Assembly: GCA_902786665.1 (NCBI GenBank)
Contig: CADADN010000042.1
Coordinates: forward strand, 1 to 63,928
Length of the DNA stretch: 63,928 nucleotides
Source: an uncultured Prevotellaceae bacterium
Lineage (GTDB): Bacteria; Bacteroidota; Bacteroidia; Bacteroidales; Bacteroidaceae
Direction: 5' to 3'
This document shows positions 1 through 8,249 of this stretch, in pieces. The notes beneath the pieces were generated by a model. The model was not told the origin of the DNA, did no database searches, and was given only the letters and a program-made list of their open reading frames with translations. The position numbers were made by a program, and so were the translations under genes. Within the stretch, counting starts at the first letter, position 1. Each line of letters starts with the position of its first letter.

Positions 1-129
1 TGGCCTTCGACAACACCCCCCAGGGGGCGGCAAAGGCTGCGCGATTGCTTCTTGTACTACTTCTCTGTCTTTCCTATGTAATCCTTTCAAAGAACGATTG
101 GCGCGTTGCTTTTTCAAGCGCAGCGAATG
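1..129 (-). ncRNA. Probable rRNA-operon leader, running off the left edge
   Basis: Read leftward from a good promoter at 130-161, these roughly 125 bases contain no ATG. They hold a boxA-like stretch (GTTCTTTGAAAGG on the minus strand, about 83-96) and a strong CCCCC/GGGGG hairpin near 10-35. BoxA-like GTTCTTTGA motifs precede 16S genes in Bacteroidetes, so I infer the leader of an rRNA operon whose 16S gene begins just outside the window. It could instead be a long 5' UTR or another small RNA; the 16S sequence itself is not present here. Confidence 0.35.
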
Positions 130-161
130 CAAAGGTACAGCCTTTCCACTAACCCACCAAA
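130..161 (-). promoter_or_regulatory. Bacteroidetes-type promoter (leftward)
   Basis: On the minus strand TTTG (158-161) is followed after 20 bases by TACCTTTG (130-137), a full match to the TTTG / TAnnTTTG consensus. It drives the left-edge leader. The stretch 162-260 behind it is AT-rich and holds no gene; 229-260 contains a short copy of the GATTGAA-type repeat. Confidence 0.65.
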
Positions 162-262
162 TTTTCAGAGGTAAATTTTGCAAGAAAGATGAAAATTTTC
201 ACCTTTCTTGACATAAATCAATGAAAATATTGAAAATTGGAGATTGAAGATTGAAAATAATG

Positions 263-317
263 CAAAAAAGAAGGAGTTAACGAAGTTATCCATCATTCCT
301 ATAACTTCGCTAACTCC
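263..317 (-). terminator. Intrinsic terminator after the cyclophilin gene
   Basis: Inverted repeat of 17 bases (273-289 with 301-317, one mismatch) starting 10 bases after the cyclophilin stop, followed on the minus strand by TTCTTTTTTG. It closes the cydA-cydB-cyclophilin transcript. Confidence 0.8.
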
Positions 318-326
318 GTAAAAAAA

Positions 327-1046
327 TCACTCCACAATCACAGCTTTTACTATGCGTATATCCTCCTTGGGCTTGTCAGCGTCGTCGGTATCCACGTTTT
401 GTATTTTCTCCACCACATCCATGCCTTCCAGCACTTCTCCAAAGACGGTGTAGTTTCCATCAAGATGAGGAGACCCACCCTTTGTGGCGTATGCATTCGT
501 CACTTCAGGCGTAGCTTTGTATTTGCCATTGAATGCAGAGTCGAATCTTTGGGTATAATATTCTGCTTGTGCCAGATTGAGGTCCCATCCATAGACGATA
601 TAGAACTGTGAACCAGACGACCTGTGCTCCGGATTAGTGGCATCATCTTCCCTGGCAGCCGCCACAGCCCCCCTTTTATGGAAAAGCTGTGGATAGCATA
701 TCTCCGCCTCGATGGTGAGGTCCTCATTCTTCACTTTAGGTTGCTTGGGTGCATTTCGCCCCTTTTTCACCTCAGGCTCTGGTTGTGGAGGTCTTGTCGC
801 GAGGTCCCCTGTCTGAATCATAAAATCCTTGATGACCCTGTGGAAAAGCACCCCGTCATAATCCTTTGCCTGCACATGTTGGATGAAATTGTCACGATGC
901 AGAGGTGTAAGGTTGGATAACGCGATGACAATGTCCCCCATCGATGTTTCAAGTCTCACCTTGGTCATCGTTGAGTCCACCTCGTTTTGAGCCAGCATGG
1001 GCAGCATCACCCCCCATACCAAAATGAAAGGCAACAGTTTTCTCAT
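327..1046 (-). CDS. Cyclophilin-type peptidylprolyl isomerase, exported
   Basis: Predicted cis-trans prolyl isomerase of the cyclophilin fold, 239 residues. A signal peptide (MRKLLPFILVWGVMLPMLAQ) indicates export to the periplasm. Family motifs are visible: FHRVIKDFMIQTGD near residue 85, SGSQFYIV near 150 and LDGNYTVFGEVLEGMDVV near 200. A lysine/proline-rich insert (about 100-130) is common in Bacteroidetes homologues. I chose the ATG at 1046 because AGGAGG lies 8 bases upstream and the signal peptide starts there; the frame stays open further upstream but that part overlaps cydB. The gene follows cydB by 10 bases, so it is probably the last gene of the bd-oxidase operon. Confidence 0.9.
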   Translation of the reverse strand: MRKLLPFILVWGVMLPMLAQNEVDSTMTKVRLETSMGDIVIALSNLTPLHRDNFIQHVQAKDYDGVLFHRVIKDFMIQTGDLATRPPQPEPEVKKGRNAPKQPKVKNEDLTIEAEICYPQLFHKRGAVAAAREDDATNPEHRSSGSQFYIVYGWDLNLAQAEYYTQRFDSAFNGKYKATPEVTNAYATKGGSPHLDGNYTVFGEVLEGMDVVEKIQNVDTDDADKPKEDIRIVKAVIVE

Positions 1047-1056
1047 GGTCTTCCTC

Positions 1057-2202
1057 CTAATAAGCGTGGTCGTCGGTAGCCATTTCCTCCCTGTCGATTT
1101 TCTTCTTGTCGATAGCATGCCAAGCTTTGACAATATAAGCAAGGACAAAGGGGATGAGGAAACTGACATAAGTCATGGTTCTGAGAGTGAACTCGCTGCT
1201 GCAGCTGTTGGCCAAGGTGAGGCTGCTCTGCAAGTCCACATTGGAAGGATAATAAGCCGTATTGTTCCACCCGGCGCAAAGCAAGAGGGCAAGCACGGCC
1301 ATCACCACTCCGACGCCTCCTGGCCAAATGCCTTTGATGTAGTCATTTTGTCTCACCGTCTTGTAAATGGCATAGAGCAGCAGTACCACACCTATGAGCA
1401 AGATGACAAGTACCAATGGCATCTCCAGCAAGTTGTGCAGGTATTTATTGGATTCCATGACCACGACGCCCTTATCCGGATCGAAAGCATACCCATCCTT
1501 GAACAAAGTGCGAACGAAGAACGCAAGGAAGAGGATGAGGAAAGCCACGGTGTTGTAAAGCAACCTTTTCCGTGCTCGGGAACGTATCTGTTCGTCCGCC
1601 ACATTATTTATAATATATAGCGTCCCCAAGATACGAGCGAGGAATAAGACAGCCAATCCGAAGACGAGGTTCCATACGTCGAGCAATGCATCAAGGCCGT
1701 TGCTTGCATTGGCCCATCGGCTGATTACCGGTTGTGCGCTGTTGATGATGTTCGTCTTTTCAATAATGAAATTGGAGCCATTGAAAAAAGTAGCCACGGC
1801 CCCTCCCAACAACAGTGGTCCAAGTATTCCGTTGATGACGAGGAACCATTGGAAAAGTCTTGGTCCGAAGATGTTGCCCAACTTGTTTTGGAATTCATAG
1901 CTGACGGCCTGCAAGACAAAGGAGAACAGGATGACCATCCACAGCCAGTAGGCGCCTCCGAAACTCGTGCTGTAAAAGAGCGGGAAAGAAGCGAAGAAAG
2001 CTCCTCCGAATGTTACTAGCGTGGTGAACGTGAATTCCCACTTCCTTCCAGTGGAATTGACGAGCATCTTTCTTTCCGTCTCATCCCCGGAAAGGTTGAA
2101 AATCATGGAATTGGCACCCTGCACAAACATCAGGAATACCAGCAGTGCTCCTAAAAGTGAAATCAGGAACCACCAATATTGTTGCATGAACTCGTAAGTC
2201 AT
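1057..2202 (-). CDS. cydB: Cytochrome bd ubiquinol oxidase subunit II
   Basis: Subunit II of cytochrome bd, which oxidises quinol and reduces oxygen to water at the inner membrane and supports nanaerobic growth and oxygen scavenging in Bacteroidales. The 381-residue product begins MTYEFMQQYWWFLISLLG and has the expected long series of hydrophobic helices with short loops (CydB family). It follows cydA after 247 bases occupied by a repeat array, and is followed by the cyclophilin gene 10 bases on. The length is normal for the family. Confidence 0.95.
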   Translation of the reverse strand: MTYEFMQQYWWFLISLLGALLVFLMFVQGANSMIFNLSGDETERKMLVNSTGRKWEFTFTTLVTFGGAFFASFPLFYSTSFGGAYWLWMVILFSFVLQAVSYEFQNKLGNIFGPRLFQWFLVINGILGPLLLGGAVATFFNGSNFIIEKTNIINSAQPVISRWANASNGLDALLDVWNLVFGLAVLFLARILGTLYIINNVADEQIRSRARKRLLYNTVAFLILFLAFFVRTLFKDGYAFDPDKGVVVMESNKYLHNLLEMPLVLVILLIGVVLLLYAIYKTVRQNDYIKGIWPGGVGVVMAVLALLLCAGWNNTAYYPSNVDLQSSLTLANSCSSEFTLRTMTYVSFLIPFVLAYIVKAWHAIDKKKIDREEMATDDHAY

Positions 2203-2216
2203 AATCGTTTTTTTTA

Positions 2217-2395
2217 TTCAGGAGTTAAAGAGAATTTAAAGAGGAGTTAAAGAGGAGTTAAAGAGGAGTTAAAGAGGAGTTAAAGGGACGTATGTTCACT
2301 TTGACTGACTTTTTGGAAGAAAAGATTACATCCAGGGGAGTTAAAGGGACGTATGTTCACTTTGACTGCCATTTTGGAAGAAAAGATTACATCCA
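2217..2395 (+). repeat. GGAGTTAAAGA 11-bp repeat array, site A, with 61-bp duplication
   Basis: Between cydA and cydB. About five tandem units of GGAGTTAAAGA (2219-2286) run into a longer unit containing GGGACGTATGTTCACTTTG and GGAAGAAAAGATTACATCCA; this longer unit is then repeated with a 61-base period (2277-2335 and 2338-2395). The same family recurs at about 18.9, 34.4, 38.5 and 63.6 kb. Read from cydA, the array sits immediately 3' of the stop. Confidence 0.85.
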
Positions 2396-2449
2396 TAGTT
2401 CTTTTAGACCCTCTTCACGCCTCATCATTCCTTACTTGTTTAAGTTGAG

Positions 2450-4033
2450 TTATTTTGTATAATCCGGTCCCTTTTTGATTTGCTTGCAGAGGATGTTGAT
2501 TTCCACGGCAAGCAACGTTGTGAACAGGACGAGGAAGATGAAGAAAGTCAGCATGACAGCATTAGAAGAGAGGTTGCTGACCCCGGCCCATGTGGGCAGC
2601 ATGTCCTGTATGGTCCATGGCTGCCGTCCCATTTCCGCTACGATCCACCCCGACTCACTGGCGACATACCCCATGGGAAGCAAGGCAATGGCGCACCATT
2701 TCCACCACTTTCCTTTTGTGATGTCCCTTTTATAATATATGAAGAGGGTGACACAGAAGAAGAGGATGAAGAGGCATCCCAGTCCCACCATGATACGGAA
2801 AGAATAGAAACAGAGTGGGATGAAAGGCACGGTTTCTTTAGCATCCTTGATATACCCGTATCCGAAATACTTCATGTTTTCCTTGATGACATTGGCTTTT
2901 TCTTCCAATGCGAGTTTCTGCTCCTCTGTCGGCTCACCCTTGATTTCATTCTTAATGCCACGATATTCACCCAAAGCGTTGAAAGCCAACTTTCCACGTT
3001 GTATTTTCTCTTCGAGAGGAGGTTCTTTCTCACCTTTCTGGTTGACATAACCACGTATGATGTCGTTGACCCCTGGGACATAACCGTTGAAATCGTGTGT
3101 GGCCATGAAAGAGAGCATTTTGGGCATACCGATGCGCAATGGCGCCTCCCCACCCTTTTCATATTCGGGCTGTTCGAAAGGATTCACCCATGCGAAGATG
3201 GTAAGGCTCTGACCTTCAGAACCATCACGCAAATCCTCCATGGCAGCCAATTTCATAGGTTGGACCTGAGCCACGGTGTAAGCGGAATGGTCGCCGGTGA
3301 ACGCCGCCAACAACGAGGATGCAAGCCCCACGATGGCAGCAATCTTGATGCTCACCATGGCCAGCTGTCGCTCACGATTCTTCAAGAGATAATAGGCGCT
3401 GACTGCCACGACGAATAGTGCTCCTATGATCCACGACGATGTCACCGTGTGGCAGAACTTGTCGACTGCGAAGGGTGAGAATGCCACGTCGGCAAAGGAC
3501 ACCATCTCGTTGCGCATGGTGTCAGGGTTGAACTCACACCCCACGGGATACTGCATCCATGAGTTGGCGACGAGTATCCACCATGCCGAAAACGTCGCTC
3601 CCAGTCCTGTGAGCCAAGTGGAAGCCAGGTGGAAGCCAGGTGACACCTTTTTCCAGCCGAAGAACATCACGGCAACGAAGGTGGACTCCATGAAGAATGC
3701 TACGATGCCCTCGATGGCGAGGGGTGCACCAAAGATGTCGCCAACAAACCAAGAGTAATTGCTCCAGTTGGTGCCAAACTCGAATTCAAGGATGATTCCT
3801 GTGGCGACCCCCATGGCGAAATTGATTCCGAAAAGTTTTTGCCAGAATTTTGCGGTGTCTTTCCAGAACACGTTTTTAGTACGGTAGTAAGCCGTTTCCA
3901 TGATGCCCATGATGAGGGCCAGACCCAGTGTCAGCGGTACAAACAACCAATGGTAGATGGCGGTGATTGCGAATTGCGCCCTTGCCCAGTCCACCATGTC
4001 CGGGTCGATGTTCAAAAGAATGTGATGTGTCAT
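2450..4033 (-). CDS. cydA: Cytochrome bd ubiquinol oxidase subunit I
   Basis: Catalytic subunit I of cytochrome bd, 527 residues. Seen: the N-terminal helix with the haem-ligand region (FAITAIYHWLFVPLTLGL), the conserved ESGWIVAEMGRQPW segment near 450, and a long hydrophilic quinol-binding loop (about 285-400) rich in charged residues. Family knowledge: subunit I carries haems b558, b595 and d. DUF4492 lies 35 bases upstream and cydB is downstream, the usual Bacteroidales arrangement. Confidence 0.96.
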   Translation of the reverse strand: MTHHILLNIDPDMVDWARAQFAITAIYHWLFVPLTLGLALIMGIMETAYYRTKNVFWKDTAKFWQKLFGINFAMGVATGIILEFEFGTNWSNYSWFVGDIFGAPLAIEGIVAFFMESTFVAVMFFGWKKVSPGFHLASTWLTGLGATFSAWWILVANSWMQYPVGCEFNPDTMRNEMVSFADVAFSPFAVDKFCHTVTSSWIIGALFVVAVSAYYLLKNRERQLAMVSIKIAAIVGLASSLLAAFTGDHSAYTVAQVQPMKLAAMEDLRDGSEGQSLTIFAWVNPFEQPEYEKGGEAPLRIGMPKMLSFMATHDFNGYVPGVNDIIRGYVNQKGEKEPPLEEKIQRGKLAFNALGEYRGIKNEIKGEPTEEQKLALEEKANVIKENMKYFGYGYIKDAKETVPFIPLCFYSFRIMVGLGCLFILFFCVTLFIYYKRDITKGKWWKWCAIALLPMGYVASESGWIVAEMGRQPWTIQDMLPTWAGVSNLSSNAVMLTFFIFLVLFTTLLAVEINILCKQIKKGPDYTK

Positions 4034-4068
4034 ATCATCAATGATTATATTTAAGATGTTTTCCCATA

Positions 4069-4284
4069 TTACCTATCCCATATTTGCTCTTTGACAAACT
4101 CGGCCTCCTTGCCATCTTCGGCATTGCTTTTGATGTAATTGGGGAAGAAGAGGAGTTTCAAGATGATGAAGATGATGAAGAGTTTGATGAGGATGACGAG
4201 CCATAGCGTCTTCCCCAGTGTCATATTCTTGAAGCCATCGTAATACAAGTCGAAAAACCTGTAAAGAAAACTTGTCTTTTTCAT
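4069..4284 (-). CDS. DUF4492-family small membrane protein beside bd oxidase
   Basis: Small 71-residue protein beginning MKKTSFLYRFFDLYYDGF, with one strong transmembrane segment (about 24-46) and an acidic C-terminus. It matches by eye the DUF4492 family, which in Bacteroidetes usually sits just upstream of cydAB and is a candidate assembly or accessory subunit of the oxidase. I chose the ATG at 4284 because GAGGAG lies 7 bases upstream; a start at 4320 is possible but has no such signal. Probably co-transcribed with cydA. Confidence 0.8.
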   Translation of the reverse strand: MKKTSFLYRFFDLYYDGFKNMTLGKTLWLVILIKLFIIFIILKLLFFPNYIKSNAEDGKEAEFVKEQIWDR

Positions 4285-4336
4285 ACTCGTGCTCCTCGTT
4301 TTTGCTGCCTCATTCATCAACAGCGGAATGTTTTGG

Positions 4337-4344
4337 CAAATATA
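4337..4344 (-). promoter_or_regulatory. Possible promoter -7 element for DUF4492-cydAB
   Basis: TATATTTG on the minus strand, about 50 bases upstream of the DUF4492 start. It fits TAnnTTTG, but no clear TTTG lies 19-21 bases further upstream, so the call is weak. Confidence 0.4.
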
Positions 4345-4423
4345 GGAAAAAAAACTATTGGTTGTTGTTTTTTTAGAAAAAAAAATGAAAAAAACAATGA
4401 CATGGGCGTCGTGAGGGGACCGA

Positions 4424-4459
4424 CAAAAAGAAAAACGCGCCGACCTGACGGTCGACGCG
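4424..4459 (-). terminator. Intrinsic terminator after mrp
   Basis: Ten-base-pair stem CGCGCCGACC / GGTCGACGCG (4436-4445 with 4450-4459, one G-U) with a TGAC loop, followed on the minus strand by TTTTTCTTTTTG. It lies 28 bases after the mrp stop. Confidence 0.85.
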
Positions 4460-4487
4460 GAATATCAATGACGGGAAAGCTCCATGC

Positions 4488-5588
4488 TCATTTCTTGGTA
4501 TGTATGATTTGCGTGGGTGCCTTCTCCTTGTTTCTGCGATTGGTGACGGTGACAACTGCCTGTGCGAGATTGATGAAGGCGATGCCCGTGGCAGTGTCGC
4601 TGGTGACAGCCACTGGTGCACCATCATCGCCGCTCTCACAGATGCTTTGCACCAAGGGTATTTGCGCCAGCAGCGGGATGTTCATTTCTGCTGCAAGGTT
4701 TTTGCACCCCTCCTTGCCAAAGATGTAATATTTGTTTTGGGGAAGTTCCGCCGGTGTGAACCACGCCATGTTCTCCACGAGTCCGAGGATGGGTACGTTC
4801 ACCTTGTCGTTCTGGTACATGTCGATGCCCTTTCTGGCATCAGCGAGAGCCACGCTTTGCGGCGTGCTGACGATGACGGCACCCGTAATGGCCAAGGTCT
4901 GCAACAAGGTGAGGTGTATGTCGCTTGTTCCCGGTGGCGTGTCGAGGATGAAAAAGTCGAGTTCACCCCAGTCGGCATCGGCAATGAGTTGCTTAAGAGC
5001 GTTGGAAGCCATTCCTCCCCTCCACAACGTAGCGGTTTCTGGACTGACGAAGAAGCCGATGCTGAGAATTTTGACGCCATATTGCTCGATGGGTTCGATG
5101 AGGTCGCGCCCATCGACGTTCACGGCATAGGGTCTTGCATCTTCCACGCCAAACATCTTGGGGATGGAGGGCCCGAAAATGTCGGTGTCGAGCAGTCCCA
5201 CCTTGTATCCCAACCTTGCGAGAGCGATGGCGAGATTGGCAGCGACGGTGCTCTTCCCCACCCCGCCTTTTCCAGAGCTGACGGCTATGATGTTTTTCAC
5301 TTGGGGCAGCAACTTCTCCACTTCGGGCCGTGGTTTCGACTTGTATTCCGGCGTGATGTTCACCACGACATCTGGACTGATGTGGAAATGTATGGCCGCT
5401 TCCGCCGCCTTGAGGGTGGACTTGAGGAAGGGGTCGGTGTCACGAGGGAAGATGATGGAGAAACTGACCTCCATCCCGTTGATGCGCAAATTGTCGGCCA
5501 CCATCTCGCTCTCCACGAGACTTTTCTTCGTCCCGGGATAAGTGACGGTGGCCAATGCGTCGAGGATGAGTTTGGGATAGAGTGTCAT
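4488..5588 (-). CDS. mrp: Mrp/NBP35-family Fe-S cluster carrier ATPase
   Basis: Cytosolic P-loop ATPase of the Mrp/ApbC family, predicted to carry and insert Fe-S clusters; 366 residues. An N-terminal MIP18-like (DUF59) domain (about 1-90) is followed by the deviant Walker A SSGKGGVGKSTVAANLA near residue 105 and DTPPGTSD near 215. The CxxC cluster ligand common in many homologues is not obvious near the C-terminus. The ATG at 5588 was chosen because GGAGGAGGAG lies upstream and it overlaps the stop of the metal-binding gene as ATGA, suggesting translational coupling. Confidence 0.9.
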   Translation of the reverse strand: MTLYPKLILDALATVTYPGTKKSLVESEMVADNLRINGMEVSFSIIFPRDTDPFLKSTLKAAEAAIHFHISPDVVVNITPEYKSKPRPEVEKLLPQVKNIIAVSSGKGGVGKSTVAANLAIALARLGYKVGLLDTDIFGPSIPKMFGVEDARPYAVNVDGRDLIEPIEQYGVKILSIGFFVSPETATLWRGGMASNALKQLIADADWGELDFFILDTPPGTSDIHLTLLQTLAITGAVIVSTPQSVALADARKGIDMYQNDKVNVPILGLVENMAWFTPAELPQNKYYIFGKEGCKNLAAEMNIPLLAQIPLVQSICESGDDGAPVAVTSDTATGIAFINLAQAVVTVTNRRNKEKAPTQIIHTKK

Positions 5589-5935
5589 TCCTTGCAATCT
5601 CCTCCTCCACCTTCGCCTTTGCACTCATGTGCCTCCTTCTGGATGACTTCACCTTCGGCGAGTCTGCGTGCCTTGAATCCAGCACCGTCGAGAGCAGCAA
5701 TCAAATCCTCCTCCGACACTTTCTTCGCATCATAGCTGATGGTTATGGTCTGGTCGGCCACACTGGTTTCAACCGACTTGACACCTTTGACGTCCTTGAA
5801 GGTTTTCACCACGCGGTTTTCACAGTTCTTGCAATGCATCTGCGGATTGGTTGTCAAAACGACCGTACGGATGTCCTTGGCGGTCATGATGGTAGCAGTC
5901 ATCAACAGCACCATCAACATCAATAATTTCTTCAT
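5585..5935 (-). CDS. Exported heavy-metal-associated (HMA) domain protein
   Basis: A 116-residue protein with a signal peptide (MKKLLMLMVLLMTATIMTAK) followed by one HMA domain containing MHCKNCENRV; Cys35 and Cys38 form the CxxC metal site. The C-terminus adds a short tail with more potential ligands (HECKGEGGGGDCKE). Predicted role: binding a soft metal, probably copper, in the periplasm. Its stop overlaps the mrp start, so the two are co-translated. Pairing an exported metal chaperone with a cytosolic Fe-S carrier is suggestive, but no function follows from the sequence alone. Confidence 0.85.
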   Translation of the reverse strand: MKKLLMLMVLLMTATIMTAKDIRTVVLTTNPQMHCKNCENRVVKTFKDVKGVKSVETSVADQTITISYDAKKVSEEDLIAALDGAGFKARRLAEGEVIQKEAHECKGEGGGGDCKE

Positions 5936-5962
5936 TTTTCTTGGTTTTTTAAGTTGTTTCTG

Positions 5963-5994
5963 CAAAAATACACATTTTGCACCAAACCATCAAA
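5963..5994 (-). promoter_or_regulatory. Promoter of the HMA-mrp operon
   Basis: Minus-strand TTTG (5991-5994), 20-base spacer, TATTTTTG (5963-5970), 27 bases upstream of the HMA start. Confidence 0.75.
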
Positions 5995-6042
5995 GTTTTT
6001 AAAGATTTTTGGCTACTTCGGGCGCAGTCCGCCCTTCACTCT

Positions 6043-7515
6043 TCAATGTTTCACCTTTGTGTCCACACGTTGGTCGCTTTCTATCTTTTGTCCCATTTCT
6101 CTTGCATCGAGCGAGACAGGCCCGGATGTGAAATCGGGTGTGTTGTAGGAGTAAAGGAGTTGGGTGTAATATCTCTTGGGGTCGCGCTGGGGCATGAGGA
6201 AGGGTTTTGTCACCCTGCCTTGCTCGTCGATGGAAGCGAGATAGAGTCGTGAGTAAAGGCCGTTCTCCCTCCTGCTGGTGAAGAGGAACCAATGGCTGTT
6301 GGTGCTCCAGTTGTGATAGCTGTCGGCACGGGGACTGTTTACCTCCTCCAAGCACCGAGTCCCACCATCCTCCAGGTTGTAGAGCCAGAGGTCGCTTTCA
6401 GGATGCCAGATGGAGAAATAGCCATGGTCGGCCAAGGTGTACATGATGTATTTCCCATCATACGAGGGTCTTGGCCATGTGACGCTCTTCCCCAACTTGT
6501 TGGCAGAGAGGAGCGTGTCGACCGTCTCCCCCAATTTCCCCGTGTTTTCATCAAAACCGATGCGGCAGAGGCTGTAGAGTTCTTTGTCGTAGTCGGTGGG
6601 GAAAACCTGTCTTTTGGCAGTGATGAAATAGAGCCATTTGCCATCCGGCGAGAAAACGGGGCAGTTCTCCGCCCAATATTTTCTCATGACGATGGTGTCG
6701 TTCAATATCTCATGCTTCTCGGTGTCATAGACAAAAACATCGGAGGAGGAGTCATAGACCTCTATCCTCTTGTTTTTGGCATGATGAAACATTTGCGAAG
6801 TCTTGTTGGTGGAGAAGGCACAGTATCGTCCCCCCGGATGCCAATAGGGATAGACCATGGATCCTCCGAGGCTGTCGTTTTTCGCTTTCAGCAACTCCTC
6901 CTTGCCATCCTTGTGGATGACCGTCGCCCCGTGCTCCCCTCTCACATGGAAGACATATTGCTCGGGATTGGTGCGGTTGGGGGCGTGGCAGTTGATGCAC
7001 ATCCCCGGTGTCTGGCTGTTGAGCAACAAAGGAGACTCTTCGAAATTGGAGAGGTCGCGCTCATAAATCCCCATCAAACTGTACATCTCATAACTGGGTG
7101 GTATCCTGCGGTAGGTGACCCCCCATTCCTCCAAGGGATATTTGCTGATGCTGACCGAAAAATCCTTGAACTGCGTCCATGCGCCGTCTTTTTTTGCAGA
7201 GACGGTGAAAATGAGCCTTCCACCCTTGTTGGCTTCCACGAGCTGGTGCCACTCCTCCACATCGAAATCGGCATAATTACCGTTGGCATGGATGGACTGT
7301 CCCTTCTCCCCTTTCACCACGACATCGATGGTGGTGTAGTCATCATCGGCCATGGAGAAATCAAGCGGAGCGATGCCCACAGGGATGGTCACATCGACAT
7401 AGTCGGGGTAGATGGAAGGCTGTTCGCCCACCACCTTGGCGTTTTCAGGTTGCGTGGAGCAGGACAGAATGCAAGCGACCACCAACAAGACAAACAAGGG
7501 ATATATCTTTTTCAT
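6043..7515 (-). CDS. CxxCH lipoprotein with WD40-like (PD40) propeller, copy 1
   Basis: 490-residue lipoprotein (signal peptide ending ACILSC, lipid Cys19). The N-terminal part has the motif IYPDYVDVTIPVGIAPLDF shared with copies 2 and 3; then comes CINCH (Cys173, Cys176, His177), a c-type haem attachment motif, and a TolB/PD40-like propeller with strands such as FSPDGKWLYF and RPSYDGKYIMYTL. The acidic patch after the lipid cysteine that marks surface lipoproteins is missing, so I infer it faces the periplasm. Start at 7515 (MKKIYP) rather than 7533 because the signal peptide begins there. In copies 2 and 3 the DUF6057 gene is immediately upstream; here a GxxExxY gene intervenes. Biological role unknown. 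Confidence 0.8.
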   Translation of the reverse strand: MKKIYPLFVLLVVACILSCSTQPENAKVVGEQPSIYPDYVDVTIPVGIAPLDFSMADDDYTTIDVVVKGEKGQSIHANGNYADFDVEEWHQLVEANKGGRLIFTVSAKKDGAWTQFKDFSVSISKYPLEEWGVTYRRIPPSYEMYSLMGIYERDLSNFEESPLLLNSQTPGMCINCHAPNRTNPEQYVFHVRGEHGATVIHKDGKEELLKAKNDSLGGSMVYPYWHPGGRYCAFSTNKTSQMFHHAKNKRIEVYDSSSDVFVYDTEKHEILNDTIVMRKYWAENCPVFSPDGKWLYFITAKRQVFPTDYDKELYSLCRIGFDENTGKLGETVDTLLSANKLGKSVTWPRPSYDGKYIMYTLADHGYFSIWHPESDLWLYNLEDGGTRCLEEVNSPRADSYHNWSTNSHWFLFTSRRENGLYSRLYLASIDEQGRVTKPFLMPQRDPKRYYTQLLYSYNTPDFTSGPVSLDAREMGQKIESDQRVDTKVKH

Positions 7516-7574
7516 AACCAAATCAATTTGCATTGGAACTATTTATATGATTGTTAGCCCTAAAGGTTGGCTTA

Positions 7575-7672
7575 AAGAGAGATAATAAAAAAACGCTTCG
7601 CTTGATAAAAAGGTCATGGCAACCGCTAACGCTTGAAAAAAACGCCAAGGCGTTCGCAAAAAGGAAGAAAAA
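7575..7672 (+). repeat. Left imperfect inverted repeat flanking the GxxExxY gene
   Basis: Contains AAAAAAACGCTTCGCTT (7587-7603), the exact reverse complement of 8334-8350, and further in GAAAAAAACGCCAAGGCGTT plus CAAAAAGGAAGAAAAA (7635-7672), which match 8254-8291 with few differences on the other strand. The two arms face each other across the GxxExxY gene. Confidence 0.7.
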
Positions 7673-7689
7673 CAGGCATTTGGCATATC

Positions 7690-8136
7690 TTAAAACGGAG
7701 TGATAGTTGCGTCGTTTATGTCGTAATAATATTTTTCAATCTCAGCTCTTGGGTAAGTAGAGAAATTCACGAGGATGCCTATTGGAAATTGCGAAGTAGA
7801 TAAGTAACTAAAAAGTTGATGACGCTCTCTTTCCCCTATTTTTTCAATGGCTTTGCATTCGACAATTATATTTCCATCACTTCGTTCCAGCAAGAAATCC
7901 ATCTTGAAAAAAGAAGAAAGCATCTTTTCTCTAAAAACAGGATGAAATATGAATTCTTTCTTATGAGGGACCTCATTTTCAGAAAGAATGACATCCAAGG
8001 CTTCTTGATAGATATACTCTGGCAAACCACATGGTAGTTCTTTGTATACCTTGAACAAATAGCCTATGACATCATAGACATATTCTTTTAAATGATTCCT
8101 CAATTCTGATGGAAGTTCCTTCTGTGTGAATATCAT
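7690..8136 (-). CDS. GxxExxY family protein (PD-(D/E)XK-like)
   Basis: 148-residue protein with the family signature GLPEYIY (Gly37, Glu40, Tyr43), KMDFLL (Asp80) and IIVECKAIEK (Glu93, Lys95), the order expected of a PD-(D/E)XK nuclease-like core, and a late ILVNFST segment. The biochemical role of the family is not established. Composition is AT-richer than the neighbours. The gene sits between the two halves of a module that is contiguous at the other two loci here, and inverted repeats lie on both sides, so it looks like an inserted cassette. Confidence 0.85.
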   Translation of the reverse strand: MIFTQKELPSELRNHLKEYVYDVIGYLFKVYKELPCGLPEYIYQEALDVILSENEVPHKKEFIFHPVFREKMLSSFFKMDFLLERSDGNIIVECKAIEKIGERERHQLFSYLSTSQFPIGILVNFSTYPRAEIEKYYYDINDATITPF

Positions 8137-8249
8137 AAATTGGCATTTTACAGAATAAAGTATATCTTGAAACTATCTGATTACTATTATTTTACGAAAG
8201 CCCTTCTTTTTCGGAACAATGAAAACACGCTTTTGTCAGCTTCCGCTTT

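Noticed and set aside
2219-2290. Possible CRISPR array from regularly spaced repeats
   Set aside because: Units are 11 bases with no unique spacers and no cas genes.
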